Positions 57,757-64,000 of a stretch of DNA of 64,000 bases are shown here, one piece after another. Each line of letters opens with the position of its first letter. Position 1 is the first letter of the stretch. This stretch comes from Desulfovibrio psychrotolerans (GTDB taxonomy: Bacteria > Desulfobacterota > Desulfovibrionia > Desulfovibrionales > Desulfovibrionaceae), in NCBI RefSeq assembly GCF_013340305.1, contig NZ_BLVP01000002.1, positions 62,001 through 126,000 of the forward strand, read 5' to 3'. Below the pieces are notes generated by a model. That model saw only the letters and a list, made by a program, of their open reading frames with translations, was not told the DNA's origin and did no database searches. A program made the position numbers and the translations under genes.

Positions 57757-58543
57757 GAATATCCATTTGAGCTTCAGGCAGAGGGATGGCCTGTTTTCCC
57801 GTTCCCGCAAGCAGGTGCTCAAGGGGGTCTCCCTTTCTATGGAAAACGGGGAGTGCCTTGGGCTTATAGGTGAAAGCGGCAGCGGCAAGAGCACGCTGGG
57901 CAGGGTTATTACCGGAACAGCACGGCCGGACCGGGGAACTGTGCGGCTTATGGAGCAGGATATTTACGCCGGAACCGGGTTTGCAAAAAGCACCGGGCTG
58001 GGTGGTAGGGTAAGTATTGTATTCCAGGACTACAACGCCTCGGTGAATCCGTACTTCTCTGTCAGGGACATTCTGGAAGAGCCGCTGCGGGGGCTTGGAG
58101 GCGGTTCCGTGGAAGAGATTCCGGCTCTTGCCGGGAGAGGAAACAGGCGGACGGCCTATCTGGAGCAGTTGCTGGAGCAGGTGCGGTTGCCTGCTTCCTA
58201 TCTTGCACGGCAGCCGCACGAACTGAGCGGGGGCGAGTTACAGCGCGTGTGCATAGCGCGTGCACTGGCGGCACGGCCACCGCTGATACTGCTGGACGAG
58301 GCGGTCAGCTCGCTTGATGTTTCCGTGCAGTATCAGGTGTTGCAGTTGCTCAAGGCGCTTAAGGAGGAGCGGAACCTCTCGTATCTTTTTATCTCCCATG
58401 ATCTTACTGCGGTGACCTACCTGTGTGACAGGATACTCTTTTTTAATGACGGGGCCATTGTTGAACAGGTGGACGACCTTGAAGAGCTGCCCCGCGTGCG
58501 CAGCGGCTACGCGCGGCAATTGCTGGAGGCTGTTCTGGTCTGA
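57743..58543 (+). CDS. nikE: NikE-like ABC ATPase
   Basis: 266 aa from the ATG at 57743 (GAGG 6 bp upstream; GTG 57731 is an alternative). Walker A GESGSGKSTLGRVITG, SIVFQDYNASVNPYFSVRDI (NikE-like Q-loop), ELSGGELQRVCIARALA, LILLDEAVSSLDVSVQ, which has the NikE-type DEAVSxLD rather than DEPxSALD. Overlaps nikD by 14 bp. Confidence 0.92.
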   Translation: MLQVENIHLSFRQRDGLFSRSRKQVLKGVSLSMENGECLGLIGESGSGKSTLGRVITGTARPDRGTVRLMEQDIYAGTGFAKSTGLGGRVSIVFQDYNASVNPYFSVRDILEEPLRGLGGGSVEEIPALAGRGNRRTAYLEQLLEQVRLPASYLARQPHELSGGELQRVCIARALAARPPLILLDEAVSSLDVSVQYQVLQLLKALKEERNLSYLFISHDLTAVTYLCDRILFFNDGAIVEQVDDLEELPRVRSGYARQLLEAVLV

Positions 58544-58716
58544 CGGCACTGTTGTGGTGCGGGACTCTGTTTCTTAACTGCACCGTGCAGTCGATGCGTG
58601 TTTGCTTGTGGGCGTATCTGCCCGGACTACTTATTCATCTGGTATGAAAACCCTTGAACTGCCGGAGGCCGCGGTTGGAAGCGGTTCATTCCGTGCGCCC
58701 GATGTATGGAGCCATC

Positions 58717-60012
58717 ATGACACACAGGGAATATATGGGAATTGCCGTTCCCTTTGTTATTGCCACCATTACCACGCCGCTGCTCGGTGCGGTGGATACC
58801 GCCGTGATGGGGCGGCTTCCCGACCCTGCGTATATCGGAGGGGTTGCGGTGGGCGTGGTTATTCTGAACACCATGTACTGGTTGCTCGGTTTTTTGCGTG
58901 TGAGCACCACAGGATTTTCATCGCAGGCGCACGGGGCAGGAGACATTGGGCTGGGAATGTGGGCGCTGGTACGGCCCCTTGGCATTGCCTTGTGCATAGG
59001 TTGCGCGTTCATTCTTCTGCAACAGCCTGTACTGCACGCCGCCCTGCTTTTCCTGGACCCTGCCCCCGATGCGCGGGCACATGCGGAAGCATACTTTACC
59101 ATTGTGATATGGGGTGCTCCGTGTGTGCTGATGAATTATGTGCTGCTTGGCTGGCTGATGGGGCAGATGCGGCTTAGGGCATCGCTTTTTTTGCAGGTGA
59201 GCACCAACGCCGTTAACATTGTCCTGTCGATATGGTTCGTCATGGGGCTTTCGTGGGGAGTGGAAGGCGTTGCGGCAAGCACGCTCATCGCGCAGGGGGC
59301 GGGAGTGGGACTGGGCTTTTATCTGGTGGCGCGGTATGCGCGCTTTTCATGGCGAAGCATTGTGTGGCGGGATTTCTTTGACTCCGAGGCCATGCGGAAG
59401 ATAGTTTCGGTGAACCGAGACCTTGTTATCCGTACCATCTGTCTGCTTGCAGTCACAAACATGTTTGTGGCCAAGGGGGGAAGCTTCGGTAAGGAGATAT
59501 TGGCCGGAAACGCGGTATTGTTGCAGATTCAGTATCTTATGGCGTATTTTTTTGACGGGCTTGCAAATGCCTCCAGCGTGGTGGCGGGCAGGGCTTCGGG
59601 AGCGGAAGACAGGGTGCTTCTGCGCAGGGCTGTTTCGCTTTCTGCCCAGTGGTGCCTGTTTGGGACACTGCTTGTCTCTTGTGCCTATCTGGCTACGTAT
59701 GACATGGTGTTCCGGCTGTTTACCTCCATTCCGGAGGTACTGGCATTTGGCAGTGAGTTCGGGCTGTGGATGGTTGTTTTTCCCGTATGCGGCAGTGTGG
59801 GGCTTGTGTTTTACGGCCTGTTCTCAGGTGCAACGCTCACGGCCCCCATCCGCAACTCCATGCTTTTTTCACTTGCCGCGTATAGCTTAGCGCAGTACGG
59901 GCTGACGCCGGTTTTGGGCAACCATGGCCTGATACTGGCGTTTCTTGTCTTCAGCCTGAGCAGGTCGCTCTTTCTGCTGCCTTATCTTCCCCGGCTGCTG
60001 CGCAGCGTGTAG
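58717..60012 (+). CDS. MATE-family efflux transporter (DinF-like)
   Basis: 431 aa, ~12 helices. MATE hallmarks: MGIAVPFVIATITTPLLGAVDTAVMGRL at the N-terminus (given in parts: VPFVIATITTPLLG, VDTAVMGRL), then FFDGLANASSVVAGRASGAE in the second half, equivalent to the family's repeat. ATG 58717 follows GGAG. It lies 170 bp after nikE; it may export a drug or a metallophore-like compound, but nothing here identifies its substrate. A strong terminator follows. Confidence 0.9.
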   Translation: MTHREYMGIAVPFVIATITTPLLGAVDTAVMGRLPDPAYIGGVAVGVVILNTMYWLLGFLRVSTTGFSSQAHGAGDIGLGMWALVRPLGIALCIGCAFILLQQPVLHAALLFLDPAPDARAHAEAYFTIVIWGAPCVLMNYVLLGWLMGQMRLRASLFLQVSTNAVNIVLSIWFVMGLSWGVEGVAASTLIAQGAGVGLGFYLVARYARFSWRSIVWRDFFDSEAMRKIVSVNRDLVIRTICLLAVTNMFVAKGGSFGKEILAGNAVLLQIQYLMAYFFDGLANASSVVAGRASGAEDRVLLRRAVSLSAQWCLFGTLLVSCAYLATYDMVFRLFTSIPEVLAFGSEFGLWMVVFPVCGSVGLVFYGLFSGATLTAPIRNSMLFSLAAYSLAQYGLTPVLGNHGLILAFLVFSLSRSLFLLPYLPRLLRSV

Positions 60013-60033
60013 CCGGAAGGCCGTGTGGCGGAA

Positions 60034-60075
60034 ACACAAAACGGGTTATGTCGTGTGACATAACCCGTTTTGTGT
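60034..60075. terminator. Perfect 19-bp bidirectional terminator hairpin
   Basis: 60034-60052 pairs perfectly with 60057-60075 across a GTGT loop (ACACAAAACGGGTTATGTC). It sits between the MATE gene (plus) and the tRNA genes (minus) and can end both. Confidence 0.88.
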
Positions 60076-60080
60076 TTCTG

Positions 60081-60158
60081 TGGCGTCCCCAAGGGGATTT
60101 GAACCCCTGTCGCCTGCGTGAAAGGCAGGTGTCCTGGGCCAGGCTAGACGATGGGGAC
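60081..60158 (-). tRNA. tRNA-Glu (UUC)
   Basis: Minus strand: acceptor GTCCCCA/TGGGGAC, discriminator G, CCA encoded (60081-60083). Anticodon stem CCTGC/GCAGG around CTTTCAC gives anticodon TTC. T-arm AGGGG-TTCAAAT-CCCCT. 75 nt plus CCA. Confidence 0.96.
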
Positions 60159-60164
60159 GCTTGA

Positions 60165-60239
60165 TGGCTGGGCTGCAAGGACTTGAACCTTGATTGACGG
60201 AGTCAGAATCCGGTGTCCTGCCAATTGAACGACAGCCCA
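60165..60239 (-). tRNA. tRNA-Gln (CUG)
   Basis: Minus strand: acceptor TGGGCTG/CAGCCCA, discriminator G, encoded CCA (60165-60167). Anticodon loop TTCTGAC gives CTG. T-arm contains GGTTCAAGTCC. Upstream of tRNA-Glu, in the same transcript. Confidence 0.96.
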
Positions 60240-60253
60240 GTGTGCGAGGGAAG

Positions 60254-60282
60254 TAACTAAAGAAACTCGCTCTCCTTGTCAA
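60254..60282 (-). promoter_or_regulatory. Promoter of the tRNA-Gln/tRNA-Glu unit
   Basis: Minus strand TTGACA (60277-60282), 17-bp spacer, TAGTTA (60254-60259). Its -35 box overlaps the base of the hairpin 60281-60312. Confidence 0.7.
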
Positions 60283-60316
60283 CGGATTTTCATGAAAAGT
60301 GGAAAATCCGTTTTTT
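60281..60316 (+). terminator. Hairpin at the tRNA promoter
   Basis: AACGGATTTTC / ~10-nt loop / GAAAATCCGTT followed by T on the plus strand (311-316 in last digits). As a plus-strand terminator it would stop antisense transcription into tupC; on the minus strand it lies after tupC without a U-tract. Confidence 0.55.
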
Positions 60317-60376
60317 GCAGTGCAAGCGGCGGCCTGTGTGCGCCCGGTGATACGGGAGGCCAAGCTGATGCGCTGT

Positions 60377-61048
60377 TCATTCCACCGGTTGCAGGCGGCC
60401 CTGCCTGACCGTGCGGATGGTATCTGCAACGGAGGCGAGCCATTCCCTGTCGTGCGAAACGACGACCAGTGTGGTTCCGCTGGTATTGCGGATGTGCAGG
60501 GTGGCTTCGCGGATGCGGTCTGTGGATTCTTCGTCCAGTGACGAGGTGGGTTCATCCAGCAGCAGCGCGCGGGGAGACAGGGCGATGCGCGCCGCCAGTG
60601 CCACCCGCTGGGCTTCTCCGCCGGAGAGTTCGAACCACTGGCGTTTGCAGAATTCCGCAGGCGCAAGTCCCACGGTTTCCAGCGCGGAGGCCACGCGTGC
60701 GGCGATGTTTTGTTCTTTGCGTACCTTGAGGCCGTAGGCCACGTTTTCTTCCACACTGCGTTGGAGCAGGTAGGGTTCCTGCGTGAGCAGCGTGGCCTTG
60801 CGGCGCAATGTGGTGATCTGGCCCGAGGAAAGGCCGCGCGGGTCTACGTCTGTGCCCGCGAAATGGATGCTGCCCGCATGGGGTGGTTCCAGAAAGGCCA
60901 GAAGCCGCATGAGCGTGGACTTGCCGCCGCCGTTGGGGCCGACGATGCCGACGATGCTGCCCGTTTCTATGACGAAGCTATCCACGGTAAGCACGGGGCG
61001 TCCGTTATACTGCTGGCGGATGTTGTGCAGGGTGTAAAGCGCGTTCAT
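60377..61048 (-). CDS. tupC: Tungstate ABC transporter ATP-binding protein
   Basis: 223 aa starting at ATG 61048, overlapping tupB by 4 bp. Walker A GPNGGGKST (~37-45; note N and G variants), LSSGQITTLRRKATLLTQEP (Q-loop), ELSGGEAQRVALAARIAL signature, [15 protein letters not shown]-loop SHDREWL. The upstream open frame antisense/in another frame to tupB is rejected. Short, single-domain ATPase as in TupC. Confidence 0.92.
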   Translation of the reverse strand: MNALYTLHNIRQQYNGRPVLTVDSFVIETGSIVGIVGPNGGGKSTLMRLLAFLEPPHAGSIHFAGTDVDPRGLSSGQITTLRRKATLLTQEPYLLQRSVEENVAYGLKVRKEQNIAARVASALETVGLAPAEFCKRQWFELSGGEAQRVALAARIALSPRALLLDEPTSSLDEESTDRIREATLHIRNTSGTTLVVVSHDREWLASVADTIRTVRQGRLQPVE

Positions 61049-61740
61049 CTGCCTGCCCTCCGGCGCAGCCCGGATACGGAGATGTTCACGCCGAAGGCGA
61101 CGACCATGAGCACCATGCCCAGAGCCACGCCCATGGCGAACTGGCCCTTGCCTGTTTCCAGCGCGATGGCGGTGGTGATGGTACGGGTGTGCCATTTGAT
61201 GTTGCCGCCCACCATCATGGCGATGCCCACTTCTGAAACGATGCGCCCGTATGCGGCGACCGTGGCGAGCATGACGTGGTAGCGGACCTCCCACAGGGTG
61301 GCGGCAAGCTGCTGCGCTTTGTCCGCCCCCAGCGTGAGCAGAGTGAACTGGAGGCGTTTGTCGGCGTTTTCCACGGCGTTGGCCACCATGGCAATGACCA
61401 CGGGCAGCCCGAGCAGCACCTGCCCGAGAGCGATTCCCTGCAGGGTGAACAGCAGGCCCATATCGCCCAGCGGGCCGTTGCGGGAGATGAGCCCGTAGAC
61501 GATGAGCCCTATGACCACGGTGGGGAAGGAAAGCAGGGTGTCTACCACCAGCCGGACAGCGCGTTTGCCGGGAAACGTGCAGTAGCCCAGCAGAAAGCCC
61601 AGCGGCGCGCCCATGAGCACGGTAAGCAGGATGGCCAGCGTGGAAACGTATACAGTGGCGTATACGGCGGACCATGTTTCCTCATTCCCGCTCAGCAGCA
61701 GGTGGAATGCCGTGATGAAACCGTCCAGTATGAAGTCCAT
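61045..61740 (-). CDS. tupB: Tungstate ABC transporter permease
   Basis: 231 aa from ATG 61740 (GGGGAG upstream). Five to six helices; FPTVVIGLIVYGLISRNGPL, LGQVLLGLPVVIAMVANAVE, EVRYHVMLATVAAYGRIVSE and VGIAMMVGGNIKWHTRTIT, the last being distinctive of TupB/WtpB-type permeases. Confidence 0.92.
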   Translation of the reverse strand: MDFILDGFITAFHLLLSGNEETWSAVYATVYVSTLAILLTVLMGAPLGFLLGYCTFPGKRAVRLVVDTLLSFPTVVIGLIVYGLISRNGPLGDMGLLFTLQGIALGQVLLGLPVVIAMVANAVENADKRLQFTLLTLGADKAQQLAATLWEVRYHVMLATVAAYGRIVSEVGIAMMVGGNIKWHTRTITTAIALETGKGQFAMGVALGMVLMVVAFGVNISVSGLRRRAGR

Positions 61741-61836
61741 TATCTCCCCGTCAGGTATGAAAAAGGGCGGCACCGGGTCCGCCCTGCAATACGTGGAAGT
61801 GCGCCGCGATGCAAGACATGGCGGCGGAGTTGCGTT

Positions 61837-62658
61837 CTACTTCCCGGCGTTGGGCACGAACAGGGGCTTGCCCATGAGGGAGAACTCGCCGATGAGCTTC
61901 TGGGTGGCGGGAGAGGCCATCCATTCGATGTACTTCATGGCGAGGTCGTACTTGGCGTTGGGGCACTTTTCCGGATTTACCGCAATACCGCTGTACTGGT
62001 TGAAGAGGGCGCCGTCGCCTTCCACCAGAATGACCATGGGCGGATTGCCGTTGTGGGACGCCTCATACTTGATGAAGGTGCCGCGGTCCGTGAGGGTGTA
62101 GGCACCCTTTTCGCTCGCCACGTTGATGGTGGGCAGCATGCCCTGCCCTGTCTGGATGTACCATGCTTCCTTTTCCGGGACAGCCATGCCTGCTTCCTTC
62201 CACAGGCCCAGTTCCTTCTTGTGCGTGCCGGAATCGTCGCCGCGCGAGCAGAAGGGGGTGGAGGTCTGCGCGAACTTGGCCAGTGCATCACGCACGGAAA
62301 GGCCCTTTACCTGCGCCGGATCGGCGGCGGGGCCCACAATGACGAAGTCGTTGTACATGAGCTGAACGCGGTTAACGCCGTGACCGGCCTCCACAAAGGC
62401 TTTTTCCGCACCCGGAGCGTGCACGAGCAGGACGTCCACATCGCAGTTTTTGCCAAGCTCAAGTGCCTTGCCCGTTCCCACGCCTGTCCAGCGCAGGTCT
62501 ATGCCTGTATCGGCGGCAAAGGCGGGTTGCAGGACGTCCAGAAGGCCGGTGTCGTCGGTGCTGGTGGTGGTGGCCATCATCAGGACGGGGTTTTCCGCCC
62601 GCGCCGCGCCGGGCAGGGCCAGAGCAACGAGCAGCAGCATAAGCAGGAATCGGTGCAT
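61837..62658 (-). CDS. tupA: Tungstate-binding periplasmic protein
   Basis: 273 aa with signal peptide (FLLMLLLVALALPGAARA). TupA hallmark MATTTSTDDTGLLDVL (~28-43; oxyanion site TTTSTxDTGLL), VDVLLVHAPGAEKAFVEAG, FCSRGDDSGTHKKELGLWKEA. Tungstate is needed for W-dependent formate dehydrogenases and aldehyde oxidoreductases of sulfate reducers. 96 bp before tupB. A promoter lies at 62689-62718. Confidence 0.94.
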   Translation of the reverse strand: MHRFLLMLLLVALALPGAARAENPVLMMATTTSTDDTGLLDVLQPAFAADTGIDLRWTGVGTGKALELGKNCDVDVLLVHAPGAEKAFVEAGHGVNRVQLMYNDFVIVGPAADPAQVKGLSVRDALAKFAQTSTPFCSRGDDSGTHKKELGLWKEAGMAVPEKEAWYIQTGQGMLPTINVASEKGAYTLTDRGTFIKYEASHNGNPPMVILVEGDGALFNQYSGIAVNPEKCPNAKYDLAMKYIEWMASPATQKLIGEFSLMGKPLFVPNAGK

Positions 62659-62688
62659 GAGTCTCTCCGTTTTGGTTATTTATGGTAA

Positions 62689-62718
62689 TTTATAGCAAGT
62701 CTGTACCGTGATTTGCAA
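62689..62718 (-). promoter_or_regulatory. Promoter of tupABC
   Basis: Minus strand TTGCAA (62713-62718), 18-bp spacer, TATAAA (62689-62694). A TTATTTATGG/TAATTTATAG duplication just downstream could serve a repressor. Confidence 0.55.
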
Positions 62719-62945
62719 GCTACATAACGAATATGAACTTGTCTACCGTGTTTACCCTGCTTATGGTTTGGCACTTTGCGCCTGATTTTTTTTAGTATGT
62801 TAAACAAGGTGTTACGCTCAAGGGAGTGAGAGGGGTTTGGTTTTTGTTTGGGGAGGCTTACAGAAACGAACCAAAAGATACGAAGATAAACAGGGGGCTT
62901 CTTCGCTATGGGGCTGGCGCTTGGATTATGCCGTACGGCGTGAGC

Positions 62946-63088
62946 AATGACGTAAGGAAATGGCATTGGGTAATGACGTAAGGAAATGGCATTGGGTAAT
63001 GACGTAAGGAAATGGCATAGGGTAATGACGTAAGGAAATCACGCTGGGAAATGGCGTCAGGTAATGACATTGAGTAATGACGTCGGGC
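62946..63088. repeat. 13-bp tandem array, eleven units (26-bp superunit)
   Basis: AATGACGTAAGGA and AATGGCATTGGGT alternate, three times nearly perfectly, followed by five degenerating 13-bp units beginning AAT. No unit boundary is broken over 143 bp. It lies in the gene-free stretch between tupA and the universal stress gene. Confidence 0.92.
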
Positions 63089-63152
63089 CTTTGCAAGGAC
63101 GCAGGCGTTTGGGCGGGGAGGCGGCAGAGGGCAGGATGGGCCGGGAGCAGGC

Positions 63153-63223
63153 AAAAAAATAGAGCGATTCGTATGATTCAAGGCGGAATTGGGGGGCAAT
63201 CCTCAAACTTGTACGAATCGCTC
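63153..63223 (-). terminator. Long-loop terminator (minus strand)
   Basis: Perfect 12-bp inverted repeat GAGCGATTCGTA (63162-63173 versus 63212-63223) with a 38-nt loop, followed on the minus strand by T7 (63153-63159). It could end the universal-stress transcript ~255 nt after its stop. Confidence 0.6.
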
Positions 63224-63370
63224 AATTTCTACCGGCACAGGCCGGAAATAGGGCGTATATGTGTTGTTGAGAGTCCGGACCATGAAGAAATATGGTGGAC
63301 ACCTCCGCAACAAAGTAAAGATAACACCGACAGGGTCGTTTGGCAAGAGGTGCGGGGCGAAAAGCAACTG

Positions 63371-63460
63371 CCGGTTGCTGCCCGTAGCTGTTCGTTGCTG
63401 CCCGTTACGGTCTGTTACTGCCTGTTGCAGCCTGTTGTTGCCTGTTATTGTCTGTTACCG
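63371..63460. repeat. 10-bp tandem array, nine units
   Basis: Units of the type (c/t)C(t/c)GTTGCTG repeat in exact 10-bp register: CCGGTTGCTG, CCCGTAGCTG, TTCGTTGCTG, CCCGTTACGG, TCTGTTACTG, CCTGTTGCAG, CCTGTTGTTG, CCTGTTATTG, TCTGTTACCG. Located just beyond the end of the universal stress gene. Confidence 0.85.
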
Positions 63461-63479
63461 GGAGTGCAGTTAGTGCCTG

Positions 63480-64000
63480 TCAGCGGCTTACCCAGAGAGA
63501 GAATTTATTCACGCTTTCGTGCAGGCCGAGGCTTACGGACGACTTGAACAGACACTGGAGCAGGGATTCCGGCAAGTCCTGCCTGCGGCCCACCGCCACG
63601 ACAGCGTATTCTCCTTCATCCGCCAGACGCAGGATGGTCCGGGTCTTGTCATCGGCGTCCATGATCAGGGTGCTGATGCGCGACTCTTCCACACCGTTTT
63701 CGCGGATGCGCACGATGGCCTCTTCCAGCGCGGACTCCGGCGTTATGCCGCCTTCCCGGAGGTGCAGGACGGTCACCCGGTGGCGGGGTTCGTGCGCCAT
63801 CATGAACCCCACATGGTCTGCCACATTGGCGCAGGAAGAGGAGCCGTCTGTGCAGAGCAGGATGTTGCTGCGTTCCGGTGCGGGCTGGTTGCAGACCCAG
63901 ACGGGAAAATCGCCGCCTTCCCACAACAGGCCGCGGCTTACGCTGGTGGTGAAGACGCGCTCCAGACAGTCCAGATAGCGGCGGCCCACCACCACGGCAT
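63480..64000 (-). CDS. Tandem universal stress protein (5' part outside window)
   Basis: C-terminal ~173 residues of a two-domain Usp. The first visible part (VVVGRRYLDCLERVF, then VSRGLLWEGGDFPVWVC) is the ATP-binding G-x2-G-type tail of domain 1; NILLCTDGSSSCANVADHVG begins domain 2, ending VAVGRRQDLPESLLQC, then LHESVNKFSLWVSR. Cytoplasmic stress/nucleotide-binding protein; start not in window. Confidence 0.85.
   Translation of the reverse strand, partial: AVVVGRRYLDCLERVFTTSVSRGLLWEGGDFPVWVCNQPAPERSNILLCTDGSSSCANVADHVGFMMAHEPRHRVTVLHLREGGITPESALEEAIVRIRENGVEESRISTLIMDADDKTRTILRLADEGEYAVVAVGRRQDLPESLLQCLFKSSVSLGLHESVNKFSLWVSR

Noticed and set aside
60377-61675. Long minus-strand frame reading tupC plus an N-terminal extension
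   Set aside because: The extension is an out-of-frame reading of tupB; the ATG at 61048 gives a normal TupC with ATGA overlap.
62946-63088. CRISPR array
   Set aside because: Repeats are 13/26 bp and directly contiguous with no unique spacers; no cas genes in the window.

Overview
The window reads as chromosomal DNA of a GC-rich sulfate-reducing bacterium of the Desulfovibrionaceae type. This is inferred from gene content: a heme-c chemoreceptor beside a tetraheme cytochrome, a fused CobA-HemD, NikABCDE-like nickel uptake, a TupABC tungstate transporter, an AmmeMemoRadiSam protein A, and intergenic hairpins with CTCACGG-type loops. Species cannot be named from the sequence alone. Most genes are short operons with ATGA overlaps or Shine-Dalgarno-led starts.

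Layout. 1-15 kb is an accessory/defence island: the 3' end of an unknown gene, a TubC-N-like protein, a small structured leader RNA, a type I restriction operon (hsdM-hsdS-hsdR, an AT-rich unknown gene, a YgjP-like metallopeptidase), a convergent mcrBC pair whose McrB carries an EVE/PUA-like insert, two paralogous 87-aa RRM RNA-binding proteins, a mosaic membrane protein, an IS3-family transposase remnant and a probable phage-derived relic. 15-20 kb is signalling: a Cache-GGDEF cyclase, a tetraheme c-type cytochrome and a heme-binding chemoreceptor. 20-31 kb is housekeeping: tgt-ydcF, a DUF255 thioredoxin-like protein, a tandem glycine riboswitch with no recognisable target gene, an AsmA-like protein, a BPL_N amidotransferase-like protein and valS. 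31-36 kb holds a DUF3795 protein, a compact ABC-ATPase/nuclease-like gene pair that looks like an uncharacterised defence module, cobA-hemD and purN. 36-42 kb carries two related histidine kinases, one in an operon with a periplasmic binding lipoprotein, and ammeA. 42-45.5 kb is a phosphonate-type ABC transporter (phnDCEE). 46-52 kb is a minus-strand cluster (DxD glycosyltransferase-like protein, asparagine synthase, two methyltransferases, radical SAM/SPASM-like protein) suggesting an unassigned surface-glycan or natural-product pathway. 52-60 kb is a LysR regulator divergent from nikABCDE plus a MATE exporter. 60-64 kb has tRNA-Glu and tRNA-Gln, tupABC, repeat-rich DNA and the end of a tandem universal stress protein.

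Two themes stand out. First, several intergenic regions carry short, regularly phased tandem arrays (11 bp x7, 11 bp x6, 13 bp x11, 10 bp x9), which is unusual at this density; one lies upstream of the phosphonate operon and resembles a multi-unit Pho box. Second, defence genes occur both in the left island and as an isolated two-gene insertion between core genes. The best candidates for undescribed biology are the ATPase/nuclease-like pair at 31873-33547, the orphan glycine riboswitch at 25256-25437, the five-gene minus-strand cluster and the EVE-bearing McrB.
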